A DNA stretch of 64,000 bases from Brevundimonas pondensis (GTDB lineage Bacteria > Pseudomonadota > Alphaproteobacteria > Caulobacterales > Caulobacteraceae). Position 1 is the first letter of the stretch. Every line of letters starts with the position of its first letter. Positions 16,711-25,037 of the stretch are shown here, piece by piece. The stretch lies in assembly GCF_017487345.1 (NCBI RefSeq), contig NZ_CP062006.1:3214501-3278500 (forward strand). Reading direction: 5' to 3'. Under the pieces are notes generated by a model. That model was not told where the DNA came from and did not search any database. It saw only the letters and a list, made by a program, of their open reading frames with translations. Both the position numbers and the translations under genes were made by a program.

Positions 16711-18242
16711 GTGAGCAGCACAGAAGCCCCCTCCCTGTCGCAGGCCGTGAAGGCCGCCGGCCACCCCGGCGTCATGGAGGCCCTGCGCGAGCGGCCCCGG
16801 CGCGGGCGCGGCCTGTCGTTGCGGACCCTGATCGTCCTGCGTTGGCTGGCCGTCTTCGGCCAGACCTGCGCCATCCTGACCGCCTATTTCGCCCTGCACT
16901 TCCCCCTGCCCCTGTGGGAGTGCCTGGCGACCATCGGCGCCGGGGTGGTGATGAACCTGGCCACCATGGCGCGGGCCCGCCGCATCGACGGCAGCCTGCC
17001 CAACGGCCCGCAGACGGCGGCGCAGCTGGGCTTCGACATCCTGCAGCTGGCCACCCTGCTGGCCCTGACCGGCGGACTGGACAACCCCTTCTGCCTGCTG
17101 CTGGTGGCGCCAGTGACGATCGCGGCGGCCTCCCTGCCCTCGCGTCAGGCCCTGGTGCTGGGCGTCATGGCCCTGATCGCGCTCGGCGTTCTCTTCTCCT
17201 GGTCCCTGCCCCTGCCGTGGCGCCTGCACGAACATCTGGTCCTGCCGCCCCTCTATCGCTTCGGCATGGGGCTGGCCCTGGCCACCGGGGTCCTGTTCAC
17301 CTCGGGCTATGCCTGGAAGGTGGCCGCCGACGCCGAGAAGCTGGAACTGGCCCTGGCCACCACCCAGGACGTGCTGCAACGCGAGCAGAGACTGGCGGCG
17401 CTGGGCGGTCTGGCCGCCGCCGCCGCGCACGAACTGGGCACGCCGCTGGCGACCATTCAGGTCGTGGCCAAGGAGCTGCTGCGCGCCTCGCCCCCCGACA
17501 GCCCGGTGGCCGAGGACGCCGCCCTGATGCTGCAGCAGGCCGAGCGCTGCCGCGACATCCTGAAACAGCTCTCGGCCCAGCCCGAGGAAGGCGACGCCCT
17601 CTACGCCGACGTCGATCTGAAGGCCCTGCTGGAAGAGGTGGTCGAGCCGCATCGAGGCTTTGACCTGGACTTCCAGACGGCGGTGAAGGCCCCGCCGGGT
17701 CAGCCCCTGCCCCGCGTCCACCGCCTGCCCGAGGTCATCCACGGCCTGTCGACCCTGATCGAGAACGCCGCCGACTTCGCCAATAGTCGGGTGCGCGTCA
17801 CCGCCATCGTCGACGCCGGCTGGATCGAGATCGACATCCTCGACGACGGCCCCGGTTTCGCGTCCGAGATCCTGCCGCGCCTGGGCGAGCCCTATGTCAC
17901 CAGCCGGCCCCAGGCCAAGGCCCGCCGGGCGCTCGCGGCCCCAGATCGCCGCCGCCGCCGCCCCCCCCGGCGGCTCGCGCGCCAGGGGCCGCAAGACGCC
18001 GCCCCCTCACCGCCCCCATCGCCCCCAGCCAGGGCGGCATGGGCCTGGGCTTCTTCATCGCCCGCACCCTGCTGGAACGCAGCGGCGGCAAGGTCTCGGT
18101 CGGATCCGGCGACGGCGAGAAGGGCCACCCCAAGGGCGCCCGCGTCACCGTCCGCTGGCCGCGACAGGCGCTTGAAGTCGCCGAGCCCGCCCTTGAACCC
18201 CGCAACGCCCAAGTGGAACCTGATGTCGCAGTCGGGAGCTAA
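16711..18242 (+). pseudogene. regB: RegB/PrrB-type redox sensor histidine kinase, apparent frameshift
   Basis: Sensor kinase for redox control. The start is GTG 16711. Five or six transmembrane segments contain the quinone-site motif GGLDNPF (residue about 121). The H-box is AAHELGTPL (His240) and the redox-active Cys is in AERCRDIL (Cys280). The N-box ENAADFA (about 351) and DDGPGF follow. After GEPYVTSRP (about 17911) the frame becomes an Arg/Pro-rich run to 18276. The expected G2 box GGMGLGFFIARTLLERSGG resumes at 18033 in a frame shifted by -1, stopping at 18242. The interval holds an 8-C run (17961-17968) and other C runs. Sequencing error is as likely as true inactivation. Confidence 0.8.
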
Positions 18243-18292
18243 AACCTTGACCATGCGGCTGAGACGCACGACCTGAGCCTCAGGAGAACCGA

Positions 18293-18847
18293 ATGTCCGA
18301 ACTTGAAGCCCGTATCGCCACCCTGGCCGACAAGACCCTGCTGCTGCTGGACGACGACGCCGCCCTGCGCACCCGCATGGGCCGGGCGCTGGAAGCGCGC
18401 GGCTTTGACGTCACCCTGGCCGGTTCAGTGGCCGAGGCCGGCGACGCCCTGCGCGTCTCGGTTCCGGCCTTCGCCGTTCTGGACATGCGGCTGGAGGACG
18501 GCAACGGCCTGAAGGTGGTCGAGGCCATCCGCGAACGCCGCGAGGACGCCCGCATCGTCATGCTGACCGGCTACGGCGCCATCGCCACCGCCGTCGCGGC
18601 GGTCAAGGCCGGCGCCGTCGACTATATGCAAAAGCCCGCCGACGCCGACGACGTGGTCAAGGCCCTGCTCTCGGTCGGCGAAGCCCCCGAGCCGCCGGAA
18701 AACCCCATGAGCGCCGACCGGGTGCGCTGGGAGCATATCCAGCGCGTCTATGAGCTGTGCGACCACAATGTCTCGGAAACCGCGCGGCGTCTGGGCATGC
18801 ACCGCCGGACCCTGCAGCGGATTCTGGCGAAGCGCGCACCGCGCTAA
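18293..18847 (+). CDS. regA: RegA/PrrA/ActR-type response regulator
   Basis: A 184-residue response regulator. The receiver domain has the acidic pocket LDDDAA near residues 19-24, phospho-acceptor Asp64 in VLDMRLEDG and the usual Thr/Lys positions (MLTGYG, MQKP). The C-terminal Fis-type helix-turn-helix NVSETARRLGMHRRTLQRIL is nearly invariant among RegA/PrrA proteins. It controls respiration and redox genes in alphaproteobacteria as the partner of RegB, whose gene lies directly upstream. AGGAGA precedes ATG. It appears intact although regB reads as frameshifted. Confidence 0.95.
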   Translation: MSELEARIATLADKTLLLLDDDAALRTRMGRALEARGFDVTLAGSVAEAGDALRVSVPAFAVLDMRLEDGNGLKVVEAIRERREDARIVMLTGYGAIATAVAAVKAGAVDYMQKPADADDVVKALLSVGEAPEPPENPMSADRVRWEHIQRVYELCDHNVSETARRLGMHRRTLQRILAKRAPR

Positions 18848-18850
18848 TTC

Positions 18851-18874
18851 CTTTCTCCCCTTGTGGGAGAAGGG
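18851..18874. repeat. Short intergenic hairpin resembling the ends of the 43 kb repeat
   Basis: TTCTCCC and GGGAGAA pair across a short loop between the convergent regA and mmcB genes. The sequence matches the terminal hairpins (CCTTCTCCC/GGGAGAAGG) of the element at 43053-43236. It may be a solo end or an independent terminator-like hairpin. Confidence 0.35.
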
Positions 18875-18876
18875 AA

Positions 18877-19323
18877 CTAGTCCCGTATCGTCCTGAGCGC
18901 GCCTAACCTTGCGAAGGCCAGGGTCAGCGCCTTGCGCCGCGCCGGGGCCAGCGGGGTGGCGGGCGCGTCTCGCACCACCGCCCCGCCGAAGCCGTCGGCG
19001 ACGATCAGCCCCGGCTCGTCGGGCAGCACGCCTTGCGGAAACTCCGGCGCGACGGCGAAGTAGAAGGCGTCGCAGAACGGCCCGTACTCCTGCCATTTGC
19101 GGTCGACGCGATAGTCGTCGATCCCCGACTTCACCTCGCAGATGACCACGTCGCCCTTCGGCCCCAGGGCCATGACGTCGGCGCGGCGACCATTGGGCAG
19201 ACAGACCTCCAGCAGCGGGGCATAGCCCATGTCCAGCATCAGCCGCGCCGCCCCGCGCGTCACCGACAGGGTGGTCTCGGGGCGGCTGAAAGCCAGTTCG
19301 AGATGCAGGGCGGAGACGGCCAT
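18877..19323 (-). CDS. mmcB: MmcB family DNA repair protein
   Basis: A 148-residue PD-(D/E)XK nuclease-fold protein. Asp49 (RRADVMAL) and the EVK triad (Glu63, Lys65 in ICEVKSG) form the expected metal-binding core. In Caulobacter crescentus mmcB is a LexA-regulated gene linked to mitomycin C damage tolerance. That fits here: a perfect GTTC-N7-GTTC box sits at 19335-19349, 12-26 nt before the start codon. It is the last gene of a minus-strand thpR-GNAT-mmcB run. The box allows it to be induced separately. Confidence 0.9.
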   Translation of the reverse strand: MAVSALHLELAFSRPETTLSVTRGAARLMLDMGYAPLLEVCLPNGRRADVMALGPKGDVVICEVKSGIDDYRVDRKWQEYGPFCDAFYFAVAPEFPQGVLPDEPGLIVADGFGGAVVRDAPATPLAPARRKALTLAFARLGALRTIRD

Positions 19324-19334
19324 ATCGCCTTTAT

Positions 19335-19349
19335 GTTCCGCCTATGTTC
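19335..19349. promoter_or_regulatory. LexA (SOS) box upstream of mmcB
   Basis: GTTCCGCCTATGTTC matches the alphaproteobacterial LexA consensus GTTC-N7-GTTC exactly. It occupies the gap between the GNAT stop codon (19350) and the mmcB start (19323). Confidence 0.85.
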
Positions 19350-19916
19350 CTACCGCAAGCGCGACCGGTTCACCCGCCATTCCACGCGCGTCTGGCCCCA
19401 CAGGTTGACCACATGATGCTGGAACGGCGGGGGGATGCGGCCCGGCCCGCGATTGCGTGACCCCAGCCGCTCGGCCACCTTTTCCGAGCCGCGGTTGTCG
19501 GGGTCGATGCAGTGGATGACGTCATCCCAGTCCAGCACGTCGAAGGCATAGTCCATGGTCGCGGCGGCGGCCTCGACGGCATAGCCCTTGCCCGTGGCGT
19601 CGCGGTGCAGGCTCCAGCCCACCTCCCGGCCCGGCCAGTCATAGGGATGCAGCGGCCCGATGCGGCCCATCCAGTTCCCGGTCTCTTTCTCGATCAGCGA
19701 GAACATGCCCTCGCCCTGCAGGGCCCACATCCCCGCGACCGAGGCCATGCCGCGCCAGACCTCGTGCTTCGACTGCACCCCGCCGATGAAGCGGGTCGTC
19801 TCCGGATCGCTCATGAAGTCGGCCCAACGCGGGAAGTCCTCCAGCGTCGGCGGGCGCAGGAACAGGCGCTCCGTCTCCAGCGTGGGGCCCAAAGGCGAGG
19901 TCGGAGGCTCGATCAT
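19350..19916 (-). CDS. GNAT family N-acetyltransferase (RimJ/RimL type)
   Basis: A 188-residue acetyltransferase of the Acetyltransf_3 group. It shows the typical N-terminal ETERLFLRPPTLEDFPRWAD, the central GRIGPL strand, a degenerate acetyl-CoA loop (DATGKGYAVEAAAATMDYAF) and the late DPDNRGSEKVAERLG block. RimJ/RimL-like enzymes acetylate protein N-termini or small molecules; the substrate here is unknown. Its start overlaps the thpR stop by 4 nt, so it is co-translated with thpR. Its stop directly abuts the mmcB SOS box. Confidence 0.9.
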   Translation of the reverse strand: MIEPPTSPLGPTLETERLFLRPPTLEDFPRWADFMSDPETTRFIGGVQSKHEVWRGMASVAGMWALQGEGMFSLIEKETGNWMGRIGPLHPYDWPGREVGWSLHRDATGKGYAVEAAAATMDYAFDVLDWDDVIHCIDPDNRGSEKVAERLGSRNRGPGRIPPPFQHHVVNLWGQTRVEWRVNRSRLR

Positions 19917-20452
19917 AGCAGATACTCCCGCTCCAGGCTGTAGACGCTGCCGTCGCCGGTCAGGACGCTGGAATAGAGGCCGAACCGATCGATCCGGATC
20001 GGCGGCGAATGCAACAGATTGTGCCCCGTGATCCAGGCCCCGATCCGATCCGGATTCGCCTGCGGCTTCAGATAGGCCAGGGTCACGTGAGGCCGATACT
20101 CGCGTTTCTCAGGCGGCACGCCCGCGCGCTCGCCCGCCGAGCGGCAGCGCCCGGCGAGGACGTTCAGCGGCTCCGACCGCTCCAGCCCGGCCCACAGGGT
20201 ATGGGTGCGGTGGGCGTCGCCGAAGGCCCCGACGCCGTTCAGGGTGATCTCGAAGGCCCCGCCGCCCTCGGCCCGGCTCAGCTCCGAGGCCAGATCGTCA
20301 GCCGTACGCTCCGACGCCTCGCCATAGAAGGCCAGCGTGACGTGCAGGGCGTCCAGCGGACGCCAGCGCGCGCCGGGCAGGCCGGACTGACGGCGCTGAA
20401 GCGTCTCGGCGACGTCTTCCGGGATGGCGATGGCGGTGAACAGGCGCAGCAT
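19913..20452 (-). CDS. thpR: RNA 2',3'-cyclic phosphodiesterase (2H family)
   Basis: A 179-residue 2H phosphoesterase, often annotated as 2'-5' RNA ligase. Two HxT motifs, HVTLAF (His37) and HVTLAY (His122), form the active site. It hydrolyses 2',3'-cyclic phosphates on RNA ends; the in vivo substrate is uncertain. The frame is open to 20506, but ATG 20452 gives the standard MLRLFTAIAIP start. It is the first gene of the minus-strand thpR-GNAT-mmcB operon and divergent from the BI-1 gene. Confidence 0.92.
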   Translation of the reverse strand: MLRLFTAIAIPEDVAETLQRRQSGLPGARWRPLDALHVTLAFYGEASERTADDLASELSRAEGGGAFEITLNGVGAFGDAHRTHTLWAGLERSEPLNVLAGRCRSAGERAGVPPEKREYRPHVTLAYLKPQANPDRIGAWITGHNLLHSPPIRIDRFGLYSSVLTGDGSVYSLEREYLL

Positions 20453-20577
20453 GCGACCCTTGGTAGCGGGCGGAACGTGTGTCCGGAAGACGGGTTTTCC
20501 TTGCAAGGCGGGCCGTCCGTCCCGATATTTCCCGTCAAGGTCGGCCTTTGCCGTCCACTCAGGAGACTTCTTTCGCG

Positions 20578-21327
20578 ATGAGCGACTTCAACAACGGCTA
20601 TGCGCGCCCGCTTCCGCAGTCGGCGGACATGTCCGTCGACGCCGGTCTGCGCGCCTTCATGCTCGGCGTCTACAACAAGCTGGCCCTCGGCCTCGTGGTC
20701 GCCGGCGCCCTCGCCTACATCACCGGCAACGTGCCCGCCGTACAGCAACTGCTGTTCGCCCGTACCGACGACGGCCGCATCGGCCTGACCCTGCTGGGCA
20801 TGATCATCCAGTTCTCGCCCTTGGTCATGCTGTTCGGCTCCATGTTCTTCATGAAGAACCCGACGGCTCGCGGCGTTAACATGCTCTACTGGGCCGTGGT
20901 CGCCACCATCGGCGCCGGTCTGGGCGTCCTGTTCCTGCGCTACACCGGCGGTTCGCTGGCCTCGACCTTCTTCGTCACGGCCGCAGCCTTCGCGGGTCTC
21001 AGCCTGGTCGGCTACACGACCAAGAAGGATCTGACCGCCATGGGCAGCTTCCTGATCATGGGCGTGATCGGCCTGGTCATCGCCTCTCTGGTCAACATGT
21101 TCATGCAGTCGGGCACGCTGTACCTGATCATCTCGGGCCTCGGCGTCCTGATCTTCTCGGGCCTGATCGCCTATGACACCCAGCGCCTGAAGATGACCTA
21201 CTACGCGCTCGGCGGTAATCAGGAAGCCATGGGCGTGGCCACGGGCTTCGGCGCCCTGAGCCTGTTCATCAACTTCGTGAACCTGTTCCAGTTCCTGCTG
21301 GCCTTCATGGGCGGCAGCCGGGAATAA
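20578..21327 (+). CDS. Bax inhibitor-1/YccA family membrane protein
   Basis: A 249-residue protein with seven predicted transmembrane helices and the BI-1 signature late in the chain (ISGLGVLIFSGLIAYDTQRL). Bacterial members act as pH-sensitive calcium leak channels or modulate FtsH. The N-terminus (MSDFNNGYARP) is cytosolic. AGGAGA lies 11 nt before ATG 20578; longer readings upstream overlap the thpR promoter area and look spurious. A repeat and a strong terminator follow the stop. Confidence 0.92.
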   Translation: MSDFNNGYARPLPQSADMSVDAGLRAFMLGVYNKLALGLVVAGALAYITGNVPAVQQLLFARTDDGRIGLTLLGMIIQFSPLVMLFGSMFFMKNPTARGVNMLYWAVVATIGAGLGVLFLRYTGGSLASTFFVTAAAFAGLSLVGYTTKKDLTAMGSFLIMGVIGLVIASLVNMFMQSGTLYLIISGLGVLIFSGLIAYDTQRLKMTYYALGGNQEAMGVATGFGALSLFINFVNLFQFLLAFMGGSRE

Positions 21328-21328
21328 G

Positions 21329-21359
21329 GGCTTCAAGCAGCGCGCAAGCGCGATAGGCC
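21329..21359 (+). repeat. Palindromic repeat, copy 2 (CAAGCA/GAT family)
   Basis: Outer stem GGCTT/AGGCC (one G-U), then the 5' loop CAAGCA, a short GCGC-GCAA-GCGC inner hairpin and the 3' loop GAT. Same architecture as 8960 and 48186. It begins 2 nt after the BI-1 stop and stands 10 bp before the terminator. Confidence 0.5.
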
Positions 21360-21368
21360 ACAAAAATG

Positions 21369-21399
21369 AAGGCCCCGACAGCGATGTCGGGGCCTTTTT
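21369..21399 (+). terminator. Terminator of the BI-1 gene
   Basis: Perfect 12-bp stem AAGGCCCCGACA/TGTCGGGGCCTT with GCGA loop, followed by T residues on the plus strand. The symmetric A/T flanks mean it may also stop DUF2794 transcripts from the other side. Confidence 0.85.
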
Positions 21400-21738
21400 C
21401 TATTCCACCACCGTAAACTTCCGGCTGTCGAAGACCCGCAGCACCTGGGCCAGGTCGCGGCCGCGTTTCAGCACATGGCCGCCCTCGCCGATCACGGCCC
21501 ACTGCCCTTGCTTCAGGCGCAGGGCCGGGCGTTTCTCGATCCGGTAGAGGGGCGCGTCGCCAGAGCGGCGGAAGACGGCGAATTCGGCCACCTCCTTGTG
21601 GCCGATCATGGCGTAGTCGCGCCATTCCCCGGCGGCGACCATCCGGCCATAGACCCGCAACACCAGGCCCAGTTCCAGTCGGTCGAAGAAGACCGGACCG
21701 GGTTGCAAGGCGTCGGAACTGTGCGGATCGAGGCTCAT
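21400..21738 (-). CDS. DUF2794 domain-containing protein
   Basis: A 112-residue conserved protein of unknown function found in alphaproteobacteria. The recognisable core is LGLVLRVYGRMVAAGEWRDY followed by a beta-rich AEFAVFRR segment and a C-terminal KFTVVE. No signal peptide, membrane segment or catalytic motif is evident, so it is probably a small cytosolic protein. Its stop codon directly borders the bidirectional terminator. It is divergent from fabI with about 110 bp between. Confidence 0.88.
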   Translation of the reverse strand: MSLDPHSSDALQPGPVFFDRLELGLVLRVYGRMVAAGEWRDYAMIGHKEVAEFAVFRRSGDAPLYRIEKRPALRLKQGQWAVIGEGGHVLKRGRDLAQVLRVFDSRKFTVVE

Positions 21739-21847
21739 CGTTCTTCAACTTAGGCAGGCTCACGCCGAACGCCAGCGGCGCCGCGACTTGTCACCCGCGC
21801 CGCACCCGTCCAAAAGGCGGAACAAGTTCTAGATACGGAGACGACCC

Positions 21848-22669
21848 ATGGCGACGAGCGAAGGCTGGGATATGCCCACCGGCGACCTGATGAAGGGCAA
21901 GAAGGGCCTGATCATGGGGGTCGCGAACTCCAGTTCCATCGCCTGGGGCATCGCCTCGCAGCTGGCCGCCCAGGGCGCCGAGCTGGCCTTCACCTACCTC
22001 GGCGAAAGCCTTGAGCGCCGCGTGCGCCCCCTGGCCGAAAGCGTCGGCGCCAAGCTGCTGATCCAGGCCGACGTCACCGACGACGCCTCCATGGACGCCG
22101 CCTTCGCCGAGCTGGAAAAGGAATTCGGCACGATCGACTTCGTCGTCCACTCGGTGGCCTTCGCCAACAAGGACGAGCTGAAGGGCTCCTTCGTCGACAA
22201 CACCACCCGCGACAGCTTCCTGCTGGCCATGAACATCTCGGCCTTCAGCTTCGTCGACGTGGCCAAGCGTTCGGCCAAGCTGATGCCCAACGGCGGCTCG
22301 ATGATCACCCTGACCTACCTGGGTTCGGAACGGGTCATCCCCAACTACAACACCATGGGCGTGGCCAAGGCCGCTCTGGAAGCCGCGACCCGCTACATCG
22401 CCCGCGACCTGGGTCCCAAGAACATCCGCGTCAACGCCATCTCGGCCGGCGCGATGCGCACCCTGTCGCTGGCTGGCATCTCGGGCGGACGCGGCCTGCA
22501 CTCCAAGTCGGCCCAGTTCTCGCTGATCAAGGAAGAGACCTCGATGGAAGGCGTCGCCGGCGCCGCCCTGTGGCTGTGCTCGGACCTGGGCCGCTCGACC
22601 ACGGGCGAAGTCGTCCACGTCGACGCCGGCTTCCACGCCGTCGGTCTGCCAGACGACATGGAGGGCTGA
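21848..22669 (+). CDS. fabI: Enoyl-[acyl-carrier-protein] reductase (NADH)
   Basis: Last reductive step of type II fatty acid elongation, in the cytosol. The 273-residue SDR-like enzyme has the FabI variant of the dinucleotide motif (GVANSSSIAWGIA, residues 24-36). The active-site Tyr157 and Tyr167 and Lys174 lie in TYLGSERVIPNYNTMGVAKA. The N-terminal 15 residues extend slightly beyond E. coli FabI. It is a single gene with a terminator 25 bp after its stop. FabI is the target class of triclosan and isoniazid-type inhibitors. Confidence 0.96.
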   Translation: MATSEGWDMPTGDLMKGKKGLIMGVANSSSIAWGIASQLAAQGAELAFTYLGESLERRVRPLAESVGAKLLIQADVTDDASMDAAFAELEKEFGTIDFVVHSVAFANKDELKGSFVDNTTRDSFLLAMNISAFSFVDVAKRSAKLMPNGGSMITLTYLGSERVIPNYNTMGVAKAALEAATRYIARDLGPKNIRVNAISAGAMRTLSLAGISGGRGLHSKSAQFSLIKEETSMEGVAGAALWLCSDLGRSTTGEVVHVDAGFHAVGLPDDMEG

Positions 22670-22693
22670 ACCCGACCGGGTTCTGGATATGAG

Positions 22694-22724
22694 AGGGGCC
22701 GTCGGGAAACCGGCGGCCCTTTTT
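22694..22724 (+). terminator. Terminator of fabI
   Basis: Stem GGGCCGTCGG/CCGGCGGCCC (one G-T pair) around a GAAA loop, then five T. Confidence 0.85.
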
Positions 22725-22761
22725 GCTTCCCGGCCCCCGTCGTCCGGCCTAGCTTCGACGC

Positions 22762-23934
22762 ATGAGTTCGTCGCGCCTGCCGCCCCCCGCCAGCTTCTCC
22801 GCCGCCGCCGTGGCGACCGTCATCGGCTTCGGCGGCACCGTGGCCCTGATCGTTCAGGCGGGCCAGACGCTGGGGGCCTCGCCCGCGCAGATCATCTCCA
22901 TGGTCACCGCGCTCTGCCTCGGCATCGGCCTGCCCGGCGCGGTGCTGAGCTGGCGGCTGAAGATGCCGGTCGTGCTGGCCTGGTCGACGCCGGGCGCCGC
23001 CCTGCTGGCCGCCTCGACGCTCGGTCTCGGCTGGTCGACCGCCGTCGGCGCCTTCGTGCTCGCCGGACTGCTGATGGTGCTGACCGGGCTGGTCCCCGCT
23101 CTGGGACGGCTGGCCGAGCGCATCCCGGCGGCCATCGCCTCGGCCATGCTGGCGGGGGTGTTGCTGCCCTTCTGTCTGAGGCTGTTTCTGGTCTTCCCCA
23201 CCGACATGGCCCTGGCGGCGGGTCTGCTGGCGGTCTTCCTCATCATGCGCCGCGTCGCCGCCGCCTGGGCCCTGCCCGCCGTTCTGGTGGCCGCCTTCGC
23301 GGTCCTGGCCCTGCGCGGTCTGGTCGGCCTGCCCGCCGGGACCGGCCTGTTCGGCGAGCTGTCGCCGGTCATGCCCGCCTTCGACTGGAAGGCGGCGATC
23401 AGCCTGGCCCTGCCGCTCTATCTGGTGACCCTGGCGTCGCAGAACCTGCCCGGTCTGGTGGTGCTGCGCGCCGCCGGCTACGCGCCGCCCGCCGGAAAGC
23501 TGATCTTCTGGGGCGGGCTGACCAGCACGCTTCTGGCGCCCTTCGGCGCCCACGGCGTCAACCTGGCCGCCATCACCGCCGCCCTCTGCACCGGGCCGGA
23601 GGCCCACCCCGATCCCGACCGGCGCTGGACCGTCGGCGTCCTCTACGGCCTGTTTTACCTAGTCGTCGCCCTGTTCGCCGCGCCGCTGGCCGGGCTCTTC
23701 ATCGCCATGCCGACGGGGGCGCTGGCGGTCATCACCGGCCTGGCCCTGATCGCGCCGCTGACGGGGTCGCTGGGCGGCATGATGGGCGTGGTCGAGGACC
23801 GCGAGGCGGCGGTGCTGACCTTCGCCGCCACCGCGTCCGGCGTGGCCCTGTTCGGGGTCGGCTCGGCCTTCTGGGGCCTGGCGGTCGGCTTCGTCGCTCT
23901 GGCCGCGCGGCGCTGGATCCGTCCGCGACCCTGA
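22762..23934 (+). CDS. BenE family benzoate/H+ symporter-like transporter
   Basis: A 390-residue polytopic inner-membrane protein with about 12 hydrophobic segments. The N-terminal VIGFGGTVALIVQAGQTLGA and central FGAHGVNLAAITAALCTGPE blocks are typical of the BenE/YdcO family, which imports benzoate or related substrates with protons. No benzoate catabolic genes are adjacent, so the physiological substrate is open. It is a single gene downstream of the fabI terminator. Confidence 0.9.
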   Translation: MSSSRLPPPASFSAAAVATVIGFGGTVALIVQAGQTLGASPAQIISMVTALCLGIGLPGAVLSWRLKMPVVLAWSTPGAALLAASTLGLGWSTAVGAFVLAGLLMVLTGLVPALGRLAERIPAAIASAMLAGVLLPFCLRLFLVFPTDMALAAGLLAVFLIMRRVAAAWALPAVLVAAFAVLALRGLVGLPAGTGLFGELSPVMPAFDWKAAISLALPLYLVTLASQNLPGLVVLRAAGYAPPAGKLIFWGGLTSTLLAPFGAHGVNLAAITAALCTGPEAHPDPDRRWTVGVLYGLFYLVVALFAAPLAGLFIAMPTGALAVITGLALIAPLTGSLGGMMGVVEDREAAVLTFAATASGVALFGVGSAFWGLAVGFVALAARRWIRPRP

Positions 23935-24023
23935 CCCGGTTTTACATTTCTCGCCCTTCCGTCCCAAGCGCGACTGTGACAGCCTGAGGTTCGGTCGAAT
24001 GGCGGCCACAGAGCGAGGCGATC

Positions 24024-24197
24024 ATGGCGCACAAGTTTGAAGTCTATCAGGACAAGGCTGGCGAGTTCCGCGTCCGATTCAAATACAACTCCGAAATCAT
24101 CTTCTCGACCGAGGGCTATTCGGACAAGTCGGGCGCCAAGCGCGCCATCGAATCGATCAAGAAATACGTCGGCGACGCTCCGACCGAAGAAGTCTGA
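24024..24197 (+). CDS. YegP-like DUF1508 small protein
   Basis: A 57-residue protein reading MAHKFEVYQDKAGEFRVRFK then NSEIIFSTEGYSDKSGAKRA and an IESIKKYVGDAPTEEV tail. This matches a single DUF1508/YegP unit, an alpha-beta fold of unknown function whose members often occur as tandem duplicates. Here only one unit is present. GAGGCG precedes ATG 24024 by a few nt. It is co-oriented with, but about 90 bp after, the BenE gene and probably separately expressed. Confidence 0.85.
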   Translation: MAHKFEVYQDKAGEFRVRFKYNSEIIFSTEGYSDKSGAKRAIESIKKYVGDAPTEEV

Positions 24198-24211
24198 ATT
24201 CACTGAGTTTT

Positions 24212-24242
24212 ACGGGGGCGCGGCGCTTTCGCCCGCCCCCGT
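24212..24242. terminator. GC hairpin between convergent DUF1508 and GST genes
   Basis: Nine-bp stem ACGGGGGCG/CGCCCCCGT without a clear T run on either strand. It may act as a Rho-assisted or weak bidirectional terminator. Confidence 0.4.
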
Positions 24243-24251
24243 ACCCTCGCC

Positions 24252-24956
24252 TTAAGGCCGCGCTGGGATGTTCAGGCCCCGCTGCACCGCCGGGCGCGCC
24301 AGACCCCGCTCCAGCCAGTCGGCCACGCGCGGGAAGTCACCAAAGCCGACCAGATCCCCCGCCTCATAAAAGCCGATCAGGTTGCGCACCCAGCCCAGGA
24401 TGGCGATGTCGGCGATGGTGTAGTCCTCGCCCATGATCCAGTCCCGGCCCTCTAGACGCCCTTCCAGAACCCCCAGCAGACGCCGGGACTCGGCGACGTA
24501 GCGGTCGCGCGGACGCTTGTCCTCGAACTCGCGCCCGGCGAATTTATGGAAAAAGCCGACCTGACCAAACATCGGGCCGATCGCCGCCATCTGGAAGAAG
24601 ACCCATTGCAGGGTCTCATAGCGCGCCGCCGGGTCGGCCGGCAGGAAGCGCCCGGTCTTCTCGGCCAGATAGACCAGGATGGCCCCGGATTCGAACAGGG
24701 GCAGAGGCTTCCCGTCCGGTCCGTCAGGGTCGATAATGGCCGGGATCTTGCCGTTGGGGTTCAGCGACAGATAGTCGGGCGTCCAGGTCTCGTTCTGGCC
24801 GATGTCCACCAGATGCGGCTCATAGGCCAGACCCAGTTCCTCCAGCAGGATGGAGACCTTCACCCCGTTCGGCGTCGGCAGGGAATAGAGCTGCAGCCGG
24901 TCGGGATGCTGGGCCGGATACTGGCGGGTGATCGGAAAGGCGGACAGGTCGGCCAT
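24252..24956 (-). CDS. Glutathione S-transferase family protein (YghU/nu-class-like)
   Basis: A 234-residue cytosolic GST. The thioredoxin-like N-terminal domain has YSLPTPNGVKVSILLEELGL, with the PNG-K pattern of YghU/YfcG/Ure2-type enzymes, and the glutathione-contact LNPNGKIPAI and FESGAILVYLAEK blocks. The C-terminal helical domain has EDYTIADIAILGW. YfcG/YghU enzymes act as disulfide-bond reductases. ATG 24956 has GGAG about 9 nt upstream; an in-frame ATG 10 codons further up has none. It sits where trmD would normally follow rimM. Confidence 0.9.
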   Translation of the reverse strand: MADLSAFPITRQYPAQHPDRLQLYSLPTPNGVKVSILLEELGLAYEPHLVDIGQNETWTPDYLSLNPNGKIPAIIDPDGPDGKPLPLFESGAILVYLAEKTGRFLPADPAARYETLQWVFFQMAAIGPMFGQVGFFHKFAGREFEDKRPRDRYVAESRRLLGVLEGRLEGRDWIMGEDYTIADIAILGWVRNLIGFYEAGDLVGFGDFPRVADWLERGLARPAVQRGLNIPARP

Positions 24957-25037
24957 GGGGCGCTCCGGGCGGGTTGAACCTTCCATGTTGGAAGCCTGAC
25001 CGTCCCTCGCAATAGCCACCGCGTCAGTAGCGGTCGA

